64,000 bases of DNA from Micropterix aruncella (GCA_944548615.1 OX155961.1:29494770-29558769); one strand, 5' to 3'; counted from the first letter of the stretch, positions 1-12,701 are shown. Program-made: numbers and translations. Notes: generated from the sequence alone by a model not told the origin.

Positions 1-2280
1 CGACCCAGCCAATGTATCAAACAGTCCAATAAAAAAAACCCTAGTAGAAATAGTAGTCCAGAGAACAGTCACTTTAAAAAGAAATTTGTAAATAAATACA
101 AACTATATTTCTAAATATACTGTACCAGTTAAATGAGTTAGAAATACGCAGATGATCAAGCAGCATATATACCTGAAACAAAGAAAATATATATTAATAT
201 ACATAATTCTATGTCATAATAGATGAACGTTCCGTCTGGGACGGGTAATTTAAAAATTATATAATATTATAAATTTCAGCTCAGTGAGACTAACAAAATT
301 TTCAGTCTCTTCCCCCGCCCAAGAAAGCGCACAAACTGCGGCAGGATTTATGAGTCTGTGCATCTGGAATCAAGATATCTGTCTTAAATGCAGGATATCG
401 AATTCCTAATATCATTATTGGTAGCGACGCCAACCACTGATAATCAATTATTATTCTCCGTGAACAAGTAAGAAGACTGAGATGATTCTTCAAAACTATC
501 CAGTCATAAAAATGCACTATCACATTCGATACAGACAAATTTCAAAACCGATTTTCCAAGAACCTAATTATTAAGATTGATCCTATTTTTCATTTCATTT
601 TCTAAATAATGTACCTAGGTACCTATCCATAATCCCTTTATTTTATTAATACGACTACAAACTATAGCTATAGTTACAGTTTCTAGGTATGAGTTTGCTC
701 GATGCACTCGATAACCAAAGAAGTTTAATTGCATGTGTATTAGGCAGTTATCTACCTATCTCTACTAAATTTTCAACGAATGTTCGCCGTTAAAAACACT
801 GCACCATATTCGCCTGTCACCTCGCTCGCCTTCAGAAGTAAGAGATGGGTATATAAATATGTATAATATATAAATGTTATATCAATATGTTGAGTATATC
901 AATAAATGTTAGGTGGTTTTTTTAGGTATAATGTAGGCATAGGTTCGGTTATAAAACATTTAGCGTTAGGGTATAAACAATTCAAAGGCTGCGAATAGTG
1001 CTCTAATCTCTTTACAGAACCAATCTAATAATAAATTAAATAAATCAAAACTCTGAAAAATAGGACAGAACGATCTAAGAACTCGATAGAAGTAAATATT
1101 TTGAGCATTATTAATAAGTACTGACTCTTGGTATATGAAATATCACGAGCTCTGGTCTTGTTATTTGGAATACGTTAACAGATTCTGACAAAAAATTAAA
1201 GAAAAAATAAATGATTGTTGTGTCCAAAATATGAATAAGAAACGTACAATAGTGGTGTCCTGTATCAATAGTGTGTCCTGAAAAGTAGTATCCTGATGAC
1301 ACTCCTTATTTGTAGGGTATTTAGTTTTATTGCATAGTCTTTTCTTCTATTTTCAGTTTCAAATTTTTATTTTGTGTTTTTGACTATATCTTTTTGCACC
1401 GACAGCTGCAAAACATAATGTATTATTATTTTTTATTGTATTTAATTAGAGGCGTATCTCACTAAGTAGTCCTATTGTATCGATTGAGTCTCTCTGCGTA
1501 ACTTTTGTAGGTGTGAAATGATTTAAAAGTCGATATGCCTCAATTGTCTCCGCTAAAATTCTTAACGTCTCGTAGATATTTGCTAGTAACAGAAAATAAA
1601 AGTCGGTTCATAATTGAAGTAAAAAAAAATACGACGACAGCTTACTTCAATATACCTTGTTTCGCTAGTTACCAACAACGTGCCATAATATGCTGGGTCA
1701 CGGGGTCAAACAATGAACCGTTGCATTCCCACAATAAAATTGCAATAGCTGAGACCTATCATCATTAATTCGAGATCAGATGAAGACCATGAGAAGCTGA
1801 AATAAACACGGGAAACAACTGATTGCCTTTCGGAAATATTGTAAAACGGGCGTAAGCAACATGACTGGTCTCGCTCGTCACATTCATTTCCGCCGCTCGT
1901 CGAAAGACTTTAAAAAATTGTTACAATAAGATAACAATTTAACAAATTATAGAGTTAATAATGTCAACAAAATCAGTAAAAATTTGAATTCAATAATCAT
2001 AAAATATTTTAAAAAAGCGGCAAAATAAAAAAAAATAATTCAAATGTTTATTCTACTTATTTCGACTATTATATTATTATAAGTAATTTTATGAGTATAT
2101 TACTTACCATATATTCAATTATAGACGTTTTTATGTTTTATATTTTTTCATGACTTTTTCTTTCTTTTTTTCTTATACCTTTATTTTTTGTCTCTTTAGT
2201 TTAAAGTGTCTGTATTTGTCACACTCTGTTATGTTTGTCATGTTATGTTCTATTTAATGTCGATTTTATAACAGAATTTC
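1..2280. other. AT-rich stretch without a recognisable gene
   Basis: The open frames here are short (under 80 codons), lack recognisable motifs and overlap on both strands. I see no splice-compatible exon, RNA gene or clear transposon end. It is probably intergenic or intronic DNA with decayed repeats. Confidence 0.6.
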
Positions 2281-2285
2281 TTTTT

Positions 2286-2345
2286 ATTTTTGAGGACCAA
2301 ATTATAAGGCAATTTAGTTTTATGAGCATTTTCTAAAATGTTGAC
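2286..2345 (+). repeat. Fragment of a LINE 3' UTR
   Basis: The segment resembles 13078-13130 on the same strand and the complement of 57480-57500; all share a block reading roughly GGGCAATTTAGTTTTATGAG. At the other two loci the block lies upstream of a CR1-like 3' UTR motif (AGAACGGGCTAG). Only this part survives here. Confidence 0.5.
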
Positions 2346-2349
2346 GGGG

Positions 2350-2381
2350 ATTCGTAGAATAGGTAATCCTATTCTACGAAT
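2350..2381. repeat. Perfect 14-bp hairpin
   Basis: The arm ATTCGTAGAATAGG (2350-2363) is followed by a TAAT loop and its exact complement (2368-2381). No neighbouring element explains it; it could be a MITE relic or a structured RNA end. Confidence 0.7.
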
Positions 2382-2848
2382 ATTTAATAATATAATAATA
2401 TTAAAAATTATGACACATTATAATCAACTCGAAGCTTCATATCTTGCCAGCTTCTCATTCAGATGCAAAATTTCAATTAGGAGATTTTTTTTAAAAACTA
2501 CCTAAAATTCTTTTATGGCAGGGGGACACAAATTGTACATTTTAGTAGGTAGGTATAGCTAACTCGTGGCATGAATTTAAGTACTTAATTATAAATTATA
2601 TTACCACATAAATACTTATTAAAATCAGAAGCATTTCCCCACAACATCGCAGGGCAAGAGTCTTTCTCTGCGCGCTAATATGCGAATTAGAGTAGAATGT
2701 AATTATCGAGATAGTCATTAGGCATTGGAAAGCGATGTCAATTTATATTTATTGATAAATCAAATGGTCTTCAATAAAATTAAATTCCTTTTCGTTATGA
2801 CAACTCGTCCTACTCTTCCGCGTACTACAGTCAAACTGTCCTACTTAT

Positions 2849-3331
2849 TTGTATAATCTCTTCTCTTCGCTTTCATCCCATGGCCTTCAATTGCGCTCTC
2901 AGGAAAATCTATTACTGGCTATACCTCAGCATTCATCAACTTTCATCTCTAGGTCAATGCAGGCGGCCCGACTCTCGAATTCCGTGCCTTTACCGATAAG
3001 ACAACTTGAAAACCTAAGCGGGTTTAAAAAATCGTTAGAGACATTTACTCAACTCATAAATACCCCCCTTCCCCTCCCGTCTCCTTTGCTTGTCCTTATA
3101 TTCCACTCATTCCTTCAATATCGAGTTGGCATACGTTACTAATCACCGTTTTATATTTTATCCTATGATGACTATTATGTAAGTGTATTTATTTATTACT
3201 TGTGAATCAATTTGCCCACATAAACCTTTAGTCACAATAACCCTGGCGGTATGGCCGTAAGATATTGCCACTTGGCAATAGGCCCACCACATTGTTCTCT
3301 TATGTGTGTGCAATAAAGCTTTTCAAACAAA
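2849..3331 (+). pseudogene. 5'-truncated LINE, C-terminal reverse-transcriptase ORF and 3' UTR (family 1)
   Basis: The 97-codon frame ending at 3142 has the usual C-terminal LINE ORF2 pattern: R-x5-L-x2-P, then a surface-loop stretch, then LP-x-R-x-LE-x-L-x2-FK-x2-L. The 3' UTR runs to about 3331, with AATAAA (CAATAAAGC) and a short CAAA tail. Two minus-strand relatives lie at 15590-15835 (shared C-terminal peptide ending in an SF-like FHSFLQY/SHSFLWY block) and 14100-14186 (UTR only). The reverse-transcriptase and endonuclease domains are missing, so it is a dead 5'-truncated insertion. I assign it to the CR1/Jockey group without a firm clade. Confidence 0.65.
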
Positions 3332-3469
3332 CAAACAATTCACCTATTTTCTCCTATATAAGAAGCATATGCTCCGCGGTATGCTTCGTAAAGCGTAATT
3401 TACAGTAATCGATAAACTAGGTACAAATGGCTATAAGTCTGCTTCTCAACTGAGTCATTAGTGATGATT

Positions 3470-3800
3470 TTATACCATTGTGTCTCGGGCAATCATTACT
3501 TTACCGCCGCATCATTATCGGACATCAAAACGGCCGTAATCGTGGCTACATAACCATTACTTCGCATTACACAAAGCAATAAGGAAAAATTATACATAGT
3601 TAGACGGGGCCGCGGGCGTGTATAATGTGTGCGATGATCAATTAAAGACGATGACAATAATGGTCTTTAATGAAATCGCTACGATGTAATTGGCCATTGG
3701 AGACGGTTACGGTTTTAAAGAGAAATTAAATGAGAGCCTCATAAAAGTTACGACTGAACGCTGTTTGACGGGACAATGGATGTTTTAACCCGTGGATACC
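3470..3800. promoter_or_regulatory. Non-repetitive, motif-rich stretch; candidate regulatory DNA
   Basis: This stretch has no obvious repeat partner in the window and higher complexity than its surroundings. It has many TAAT and ATTA cores (for example ATCAATTAAAG, TGTAATTGGCCATTGG) of the kind bound by homeodomain proteins. No open frame fits. Conserved non-coding function is inference only. Confidence 0.25.
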
Positions 3801-3954
3801 CACGCTAATTTTATCACACAAATACCCACTGGTATCTTTGAAAACCCTGATATTTTTTGAGAATCGAATAGCTAACTTTACACTAAACGGTAACTGTTTT
3901 TGGTCAATCTAACTGTAAAAGCGTAACATTTTCAAATGCTAACGGCTACCCGAT

Positions 3955-4300
3955 ACCGGCTTTCACCCGGTATCGGGTAGCCGAATGGTCGTTTCAAGAG
4001 CGGTTACCGTAAGATTAACAACCACTTCCGCTCTATAGGAAACAAAGCCGTTTCCAGACTCCATCGGTTATCAGTCGGAATGCACAATCGATACGCAGAC
4101 GCCGCACAAATCGTTCAGGAGCGCCCGAAGGACGATTTTCATGGGAACTGGCCCGCAGGCCAGAGTTCTACCCCGGCTCGCACTTCTGCGAAGAGGTTAC
4201 CGAATAGGTGGCGACCTTTGAGCTATGCCGACCCTAACACATGGGTAATAATGGCTAAACTGCACGGGCCAATTAGCTTCCCGGGCTCAATATCTACAGT
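3955..4300 (+). repeat. GC-rich retroposon-like repeat, 5'-truncated copy
   Basis: This matches the 3' part of the GC-rich family seen complete at 11554-12919. It contains GGTAGCCGA-TGGTCGTTTCAAGAG, then CGCTCTATAGGAAACA, then the ACAATCGAT block, and ends with a GGGCCAATTAGCTTCCC version of the family 3' end. The open frame at 4080-4400 lies on this repeat and is not treated as a gene. Confidence 0.7.
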
Positions 4301-5090
4301 AAAATTTCTTACTAATATCCTAAGAATATTTCTCAGTGCACTGTTTCCTGTATATCTTGTAAAATTTCAAAATAATGAGTCGTTCCCTCTCTGCAGTTAG
4401 CGATTCAATAGAAAGTAGATCGAAATCGCACCTCATTCAATGCGCTATAAAACAAATTACACATCAAATGCCTAATTTGTTTTCCGCCTTACAACAGCAT
4501 AACAATCCGTTTATTGCACGAGACAGCTCAAGCATGACACGTCTACAAATAACTACTAAATTATACGCAGTTTATCGTTCAGCCATGTTCCGATGATAAA
4601 TTGATTGCTCTATGACCATTTGTAGATACTTATAATAATAATTATGGTCAAGCCATCGCAGTACCTAACCTCCTCGTTGAAACTATACATATTTGACTGA
4701 AACTACAACTTTTCTTTAAACTTTTTCCATTAACATGGTCTAGTATTATTATCATAGCAATTTATTTTGAACCTACATATTATTTTAAGGATATTCAGAA
4801 ATTTATATGTGATCGTATGACTGTCGAAGCCCACTAATAGGCATTTTTAGAGAAAATTAATAACATTTTAATTATGTATACCAATACCAAATTACATAGA
4901 TTGAGTGTTAAAATACAACTTATTCTTATACTTCCTTTTAATAATCGATGAAACAGTCAGCATTCACAAACATTTCGAAAAAAATGTTTAAAAATAAATG
5001 TTATTATAGTGTAAGCAAAAATAACCGATAACGGAAATCTAACATGATTATGCATTGGATAATAATTATTTAAAATATTTATTTTATTTA

Positions 5091-5574
5091 CTAGCTGACC
5101 CGGTGAACTTCATACCGCCTAACAGTCAATGAATGTCGTGTTACAGATAAGTTGACCTTAATTTATGATTTTATGAAAGTTATACAATGAATACAAAATA
5201 AATACTAAGTTCACTACTTTATTAAGATAATAACACAAAAAGAAATATAAAAGTACAAAAATTAAGTATATCAATCGCGTGTCAGAAAGACATGCTTCAT
5301 TAAAGCACCTTGTGATATACGACATTTTTTTGTTTTTTTACCAGATGCAAGAACAAATAACGCGGATGATTTGCCGACACGTGAACATGCCATGTACAGC
5401 TGACTTTTTTCGTTTATTTTAATTTTTCGTCAATTTTCCAATTTTCGTTTTTAATAGTTATTATGCTATTCGGGACGGAGACAAATACAAGAAATCAAAA
5501 TCCATGAAAATCGGTCCAGCCGTTCTCGAGTTGGAAGTGTTCGAACAAACCCGACTTTGTTTTATATATATAGA
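5091..5574 (-). mobile_element. Short non-autonomous Helitron (LEP1-like)
   Basis: Read on the minus strand, the element starts with TCTATATATATAAAAC at 5574 and ends with CACCGGGTCAGCTAG at 5091. It sits between A and T, the hallmark Helitron insertion site. The 3' CTAG is preceded by a GC-rich segment that could form a weak hairpin. It is 484 bp and encodes nothing. Lepidopteran LEP1-type Helitrons share these end features. Confidence 0.6.
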
Positions 5575-5799
5575 TGTATGTTTTTTATATGTTTTTTATG
5601 ATCTGGCAAAACGAAGAATTTAACATGACATTAAATATTATTATTTCTTGGACCATTTCAATATTATTTTTAATAACTTTGAATTGCTTTTACATGTTAC
5701 TTTGATTATTTATCAGAATTTTAATACTGTTTTGATTAAATTTGATTTATTTGACTGGTTACTGTAAGTTTATCTCACAAATACCAAATCATACCAATA

Positions 5800-5993
5800 C
5801 GTATAAAATTTTAGACCAATACGTATGAAACCATTAATTATCAATGTTATTATAGATGGGAAAATAAATTGCTATTAGTTTCGCCGGGCAGTGATATCGG
5901 TGCCACCTGCATGTAACAGTGATATCGGTTGCCAAAACGTTCTATGGCATTGAGCAATCTAATACCCTATATACTATATATAGGGTATTAGAT
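5800..5993 (+). repeat. Terminal fragment of M754 DNA-transposon family with an end palindrome
   Basis: The block around 5850-5965 (AAATAAATTGCTATTAGTTTCGCC, then GGCATTGAGCAATCTAATAC in shorter pieces) matches the right end of the family at 31980-32072, 43320-43443 and the complement of 39236-39340. The terminus is fused into a perfect inverted repeat, ATCTAATACCCTATATA (5957-5973) and its complement (5977-5993), with a 3-base spacer. This could be two ends head-to-head after aberrant transposition. Confidence 0.6.
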
Positions 5994-5999
5994 AAGGAC

Positions 6000-7050
6000 A
6001 ATAAATGTGAGAATGAGTGCAAATAAGCACCGATATTCGCCTTGAATATATACCATATACTTGGGTTCAGGCACTGTAACTGGTTTATCGCTGGAGTTTG
6101 CTGCCTAATATTTAAACTTCGCTTTGTTTGCCAAGAAACTCAAATAATTTATCGTGATCGTGTCAAGTCGTCTGCGTTACTCGCCGCTTAGGGTGACCAC
6201 TCCATGAAATAAAAAGACATGTATGTTTTAAATAACGAGACTTTAGACGCGTTAACGATGGGTAAAAGACTGTAGATTTATTATAGATTATATTAGATAC
6301 CATTAAAAAAACGTTCCTGTGTCAGGAATTTGTATGAAAAGCCGATGGCTTGAATAGCCACTGAATATACCTGCATTACCTATTATGTATTAAACCTACG
6401 CAATGAACCTTTGGGTTAGGTATTATTAAAAAAGTAGGTGAAAAATCGTTGGGTTTTTTCATTAGGTTTCTTAACGACAATACTTGTTTACAATATACGA
6501 GACATCTTTTTTACACTAGACACTCATTTAATATTTGTATTTAGAATCGTTGGAACAATTTGACATATCACGTACGCTTTGTTGGTTTTTGGATTTTTTT
6601 TGTACTCGATCGTACGTGATACGGCTTTTGCGTTTGGGTATATAGCGGCCGTATCAGGTACGTTTGTTATAGGTAGGGCGGTTAACTTATTAAATTGCCT
6701 AAACAAAGGAAATTTAATGCCTCCAATTTTGTATGATAATTATAAATATTGACCACTATAATGGGCCTGATCGCGTTTTTTCGTAAACTAAAATCGGATA
6801 TTATTTCATGTAAACGAGACAAGGCAATACGTTAGAGCGGAATGTCAATTGAACGGTTCTCACTTGCGCGCATTAAAGCTATCCACCGAAAATAATAACA
6901 GCTAACTCTAATACCGCACGAAATGTGTTCTAACATTCGGATAGCTATAAGTGTGACGTGGAGGTGGTTTTGATGGGCGAAAATCGATCATCGCTTATTT
7001 CATATTCCGCTCAAACGCATTCCGTTCGCATCAGATAATTTCCAACTGCA
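6000..7050. other. Non-coding stretch; 6830-7050 more complex
   Basis: No coding signal. From about 6830 the sequence becomes less AT-rich, with unique-looking words and TAAT/ATTA cores up to the GC-rich repeat at 7057. That last part could be regulatory, but the sequence alone cannot show it. Confidence 0.4.
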
Positions 7051-7056
7051 TCATGG

Positions 7057-7885
7057 TTCCGATTGGTTCCGTGCAGCTTGGGCTTTGTCGACCAAATTAT
7101 GTCATCAGGCTTTGCCAAGTCTCGGTTCAACTCCTATTAGATATCCTCCTAGCAGAGGAACTTACCCTGTCAGGGCAGATTTGAGCTTATGCCACGGCTG
7201 TGATCCTGCAGTCGGAGGGGGTTGGAATCAGAAGATCGCGGATTCGGGGGAATACCTGGGGCGGAACTGGGCGGAACTGGCATTGAATGCCCATCCGGCT
7301 TATAAACAGGAAAGTCTACAGATGTATGTTTCCTATGACAGCGGGGGTAGTTGTCGAACTTTCATCTATACATGAATCGGTCTGTTGGCCACCGGATCTC
7401 GAGTGACCATGGCGGGCAAAGGACGCCTCGGTCCGCTTACTTCAGATAAAGGCCAAATTCGAGGCCGCGCAAGCGGCCTCAAATTCGTAGCCAGACTGGG
7501 GGACGGACAATCCGGTTGAATCTGGTAAAAAAGGGCGATAGGCTGCCCAATGGTTTCACTTTCCAGTGCCTCGCGGTAAAGTGTTGACCTCTTACGGGTG
7601 TGATGGCGGAGCTTGACTGTGTACTGTGTCGCCTCTAAGTCTCTGAGTAATGATTTAACTTACGGTTGAAAGAACGATATATATACCAAGCCTGGGGTGT
7701 CGGGTTCGCCCGTTGCAGTCGACAGCTTGAAAGTCTCCACGGCAGAGCCGTGACCGGGTTATCAGAGTCCTTTCCAGGTTAATCCCTCTTAGAGGAGGCC
7801 ACCGGATGAGAGTTGAACCGTCAGTTGAGCCGACCCAAAATAGCGAATAGATGATCAAACCCAAGCTGCACGGAACGTTAGATGC
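7057..7885. repeat. GC-rich retroposon-like repeat, divergent fold-back copy
   Basis: Both ends carry the same block in opposite orientation: GTTCCGTGCAGCTTGGG near 7058 and its complement near 7868-7882. From 7057 to about 7727 the family reads on the minus strand, ending with the 5'-terminal motif as the complement (GGGTTCGCCCGTTGCAGTCGACA). From about 7735 a partial copy runs the other way. The two open frames here (7085-7375, 7655-7924) lie on opposite strands of the repeat and are not taken as genes. Confidence 0.65.
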
Positions 7886-7944
7886 GAGTTCAAAGTGGCT
7901 AGTGGGAAAAAGCGGCAATTGCATAGGTAATGACTTTCGATAAA

Positions 7945-8330
7945 TCGAAAAACGAACCGCTTTTATTTATTTAATTGCGATTCCACCCGACCACAACGCG
8001 TGGTTACTGTTCTCCCCCACCGCCGCCCGCGAGCGGTCGCCGCGGATGTAGAACTTTGGGCGGGTGAGGTGGGGGGTGCGCTCGACTGCTGGCAGAGCGG
8101 GAGGGCAAGGCGATAATGGGGATTTAGCGGTGGGTCTGCCGGCGTTATTGCCCCGTCAGGAAATCCGCAGCGGTTCGGGGGTGTAGTTTCCGCCGCGAAT
8201 ATAATCCGGGACTCGCTCTCATAATAATGTGCCGCTTTCAATTCGCACCGTCTGTTCGCCCGCTACGCCGTGCTACGCCTCTACGCCTCCGTGACTCAGC
8301 ACATAGATTAATCGGAGAGTTAATTGTATT
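7945..8330. promoter_or_regulatory. GC-rich, CpG-rich island; candidate regulatory DNA
   Basis: The stretch is much richer in G+C and CpG than its surroundings and has no other copy in the window. Frames are open on both strands (7963-8241 minus, 8227-8463 plus) but neither has recognisable protein motifs. It could be a CpG-like promoter, an untranslated exon or a conserved element. Confidence 0.25.
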
Positions 8331-8334
8331 CAAG

Positions 8335-10860
8335 ACAGATACGACACGAACGAAATTATCATTATGTTCTAATGCCAAGTATCTGAGTACAGTATATATC
8401 TCACAAAATATATATTATTCAATTATATGGTGCCATTTAGGTTCCGGTGCAGGAAACCGTTAACCGATGTTTGCCATTAAACATGCCTAGTCCTTTACAC
8501 TAAAAACTGCACTGTGGTTCTAGTTGCACTGTAGTGCGCGCGCTAGGAAGAGAACAGTAACTACTCCTTAATACAGATTCAACGCCCACGAAGTATTAAG
8601 ACGAATACTTACGTACTAAAAAACCACAAAATTCAATTTAACAAGGAGCAAAATGAATACCTGTCGCTTAGATAATAATACTTGTTAACAAGGAGCAAAA
8701 TAAATACTTGTCTAATACATGTCGTGTAGGCATTCCAATCAGAGAACGTGTTATCCATTCGCTCATTCCACATCAAATCGAACACCTAATATTAATTAAT
8801 GTTTCCGTTTTTTTTAATTTTGCAGACGCATTCTATACATAAAATAATGAAAGTCATGTTTTGCGGAAAAACACACTTTTTTTTTTAGGAAGATGCGGTT
8901 GTTGCAATAAATCTTAAAAAGCCTCGTTCGTGCGAACGTTGAAACTACTGTATCGTCGAAGCCATTACTCGTACAAAAGAATGCAAGAGGTCGATTTTGA
9001 CAAACTTGAGTGCATTCTATGTAGTGGAGTATTTAAATTTGCGTTTGCTAATTATAAATTACTACTAATTTCTTTATAAATTTCATTAGCATTTTTCCAC
9101 ATCAACTCACTAACTGAAAATTTTGGAAAAAATATCATTGCGTTCCCATTTCAATTCTAAAGAAACAGTGAAAATTTTAAAATGGAACTTAAAAGGGCTC
9201 TATCATTTCACGTGTAGAACGAATGCGTCCGCAAAATATTAGAAAAAATACGGAACTATTAATTGTATTTTTAAACCGAAAAGCGTCCGGTTTGACATCG
9301 AATGAGCGCATGGCAAACACTCCAATGTGAGATCATGATAGAATAATATGTAAAAATAGACAGCAGATATAGCTAAATGGTGTGGAAAATAATCCGGGCT
9401 TAATTTTTTTTATAAAATCAGGTGTTTATTAATCAGATAATGTTAAAGTTAGTTAACACACATTCATTGACTACATGGTCCGTAAAACATTTACCGACGG
9501 CGGCGCGAGCTTCGCGAGACAGGTCTCACGACGTCACGGTGCATGACCCAGTCCGTTTTATTTGTAATTCATCAGATTTCTTTTAGAAATGTTGTAGCAG
9601 AGGTCATATGCTATATATTTCACCTAAATAGTTGTATAAAAGTTGATAATTTCTGATTTTTCAGTTTTGTGATTTTGAAATAAAGGAACTCGATCAATGA
9701 CACCAGTCTCGCGGAAAGTAGCTGAACTTTGAAAAGTTGTCATTGAAAAAAAACATAAAAATAAGAAATTAAACATTTAACAGAGCAATTAAATAATAGT
9801 GACTTTTAAAGGCATGTCAGTTCAAGCGCATTATCACATACTTATTCCCTAATCTGTGTTACGGCGACCGACACGCTCTCCGGGCGCTACGCTGGGCGGC
9901 GGTAACTCTAATAACACGATTATACACAATTAGCATGATCAACTCGCACACCTACCCTGAGGACCCTACCCACCTATATTGGGTAGATAGATAAATAGAT
10001 ATGTAATACTTGACTATAAGCCCGTTCATAACGAGCTGTTTGCTGTGCATAAGAGCCGGATTTTGATTTCAAAATTCGATTAGGATTGAACCTTTTTTTT
10101 AAAGCCGGAAAAATCGGACCGAAAGCAGGTAAAAATACCGGCTGGTTCAATAGTTGCTCACGCCGCCCGAACAGAGAGTAAGACTGAACTGACTGAACTA
10201 CCCACCTAAATACCAGGAAGTACGGGGCCGGACGAATTTCGACCGATGTTGCCAGTCACTATTTTTCATATTACGCTGTAAAACGTTTCACGGCTTTGTG
10301 TATACGTCGGCAACAATAGAAAACCCACCATGGGATACGATCTATTTGTCGGGATCTATTTGTCTCTTTCATGCGCCCAGAAATCATAAAGCTACGTACG
10401 AAGATAACAAGTCCCAACCGCAAAGTTTACGAACGTTGCCAATTAGAAAATATGGTTCGGCGCAGTGAATGATTTTATACGTTTCGAATACTGAACATGT
10501 CAACTGGCATGGTTAATAATTCCGACGCATAATATAAAACATAATATATTTATCTCTTCAAACAGGCACGCGCGTCCTTATATTACACAATATTCGTTGG
10601 CTAATAAATAGTTAATTAAGAAAAATAATAATGACAATATGATTAAGGTCGCTGTTATTGTCTGGATTTTATTTCGTCTTGATATCTATGATACGTCCAA
10701 GGATTATCCTGGCACTTCATCAGCCGCTTTCACGCACTAAAGCGACTAAAGATTTTTCTGACAGAGGAAAGCCAAATCACAATCTGCCAATCTGTTCTGC
10801 TCCGTCTTATAAATTATTTAGATTTTGCCTTTTCCGACATCACGGTAGATCTAGTTACCA
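8335..10860. other. No gene recognised
   Basis: AT-rich non-coding DNA. Short direct repeats are visible (for example AACAAGGAGCAAAAT near 8640 and 8688). A local GC patch at 9480-9550 has no recognisable product. The 69-codon frame at 10658 has no motif. Confidence 0.5.
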
Positions 10861-10864
10861 GCGT

Positions 10865-11060
10865 TAAAAAAAAGATTGAATGGAGACCACGGCTGAATAT
10901 GAGACCACGTTGCTATCCACCTCTATGCTTGGGTAGATGATGTCAGACGATACAGAGGACGAGGCTAGATGAGGAGGCCTCGAGATCGGCAAGCGTGGAA
11001 GACAATGGAGGAAGGAGGCCTATGCTTAGGTATAGGCCATACAAACGCCGCAGTAATGAT
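10865..11060 (+). pseudogene. LINE ORF2 C-terminal scrap with trinucleotide tail
   Basis: In one frame the sequence reads W-VDDV-RRYRG, then RDRQAWKTMEEGG. This matches the C-terminal pattern (W-x-DDI ... A-x-DR-x2-W-x3-EEAY) of RTE/Jockey-type non-LTR retrotransposons. A stop codon interrupts it. It ends near an ATGATGATG microsatellite at 11055-11068, a common tail for these elements. Confidence 0.5.
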
Positions 11061-11069
11061 GATGATGTT

Positions 11070-11540
11070 ATCACCTAATCGCATATCACACAATAATATT
11101 GTAAAAGAAATATATTGCACAAATTAGGAATTTTAGTTCATGAGACTCGTTTTTTTAGGTTAAATATCTAAATTTCCTCATTCCCGGCCACCAACTGAGC
11201 AAAGATAATCCTCGCATAATAAAACGCCACAAGCAAAATCCCTCGTCAAATAAATCAAGGTGAATGTTGTTGCGTACGTAATTACTGTGAAATTATCTCT
11301 AACCGTAATTACTTTGAAACGAAAGTGACAAAAAGGCCAACGTTATCTGCTAGTTTACACGATTTTTCTGGCTCTTATCTGAAAGCAAATATCTGCCGAA
11401 GAATTACGCTGTATGTAGAACTGTAAACCCGTATCAGAACTGGGTAAATACATTAACAATTTTACGACACAGAGTCATGAAACCATCAAACGCATCTCAA
11501 TGGCTATCATAGCCTTCGACGAATAAAAATGTCTTCCCAG
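11070..11540. other. No gene recognised
   Basis: AT-rich spacer between the LINE scrap and the GC-rich composite. No coding or repeat signal recognised. Confidence 0.5.
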
Positions 11541-11992
11541 CAAATATTATACAACTAGAGTTGTCAACTACAACGGGCGAACCCGTCACTTAAGGAAGTT
11601 CTCCCTGAAGTGAGCGTAGAAGACTTGGACAAAAGAATTCCACCGTCAAGCTCCGCCACATGCCCGTAAGAGGTCAACGCCTTAACCGCGAGATAGCCAG
11701 GAGTGTTACCCAGCGGGCTTACACTCGCGCCCTTACTTCCAATTGCGATCAGATTACTCCAGTATCTCGATTAGTTATGAGTTCGAGGTCGCTTGCGCGG
11801 TCCTCTCCCTTACGAAGCGGTGAAACGGTGTATACCGAATCTATCGCGGACCACGGCATCCTTTGCCCGGCTGTTCACCCAGGATCTGGTAGCCGATGGT
11901 CGTTTCGAGAGCAGTCGCCGTAAGGTCCGCAACCACCACCGATCTATAGGAAACAGTACTGTTTTCAGACTCTCCCGACTGTAAGTCAGAGT

Positions 11993-12669
11993 TAACGGGA
12001 GTTGGGAGCTAACGGGCCCATGATGAGGTGGCCACGATGACCCATGTGTTCAGGGTCGGTCACACTCACGGGTCAACACCCATCCGACGGCCTCCACGCA
12101 CGGGGTGCGAACCTGGGTAGGACACTGGGTCAACCAGTCTCCCCTGGGAATCAAACCTTTGGCGCTCCTGGACGGTCTGCGCACCGAGCGGCGCAAGCCA
12201 ATCGATTGTGCTCTCCGACTAACAGTCGGGGGAGTCTGGGAACTGTATTGTTTCCTATAGAGCGGGGGTGGTTGCCTACCTTACGGCGACTGCTCTTGAA
12301 ATGACCATTGGTCATCCGATCCTGGGTGAACAGCCGGGCAAAGGACGCCTTGGTCCGCGATAGATTCGGTATACTCCGTTTCACCGCTTCGTAAGGGAGA
12401 GGACCGCGCAAGCGACCTCGAACTCGGAACCAATCGAGAGACCGGAGAAATCTGGTCACAATTGGTAGTTAGGGCGCGAGTGCCGCCCGCCAGGTAACAT
12501 ACCTGGCTACTCGCGGTAAGGCGTTGGCTTCTAACGGGTTGTGGCGTAGCTAGACGTCGGATTTGTTATGTCCAAAGTCTTCTACGCTCACTGCACGGTC
12601 GATAGAACGATGAATCGTTAAAACGTCCTGCGGTGACGGGTTCGCCCGTTGTGGTTGACATCTCAATAT
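11993..12669 (-). mobile_element. GC-rich retroposon-like element, nested inverted copy
   Basis: A second full-length copy (677 bp) inserted into the outer copy in the opposite orientation. It is bracketed by a perfect 12-bp direct repeat, GTAAGTCAGAGT, at 11981-11992 and 12670-12681. Removing it and one repeat rejoins the outer copy in register with 41985-42030, where the same junction is uninterrupted (GTTAGTCAGAATGCACAATC). Its 5' terminus on the minus strand is GAGATGTCAACCACAACGGG, which ends at 12668 or nearby. Together with the outer copy it creates about 430-bp inverted arms that mimic a fold-back transposon. Confidence 0.7.
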
Positions 12670-12701
12670 GTAAGTCAGAGTGCACAATCGATTGGCTTAC
12701 G

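Noticed and set aside
11553..12668. Fold-back transposon with 430-bp inverted arms
   Set aside because: The arms are better explained by insertion of one copy into another in inverse orientation, with separate 11- and 12-bp duplications.
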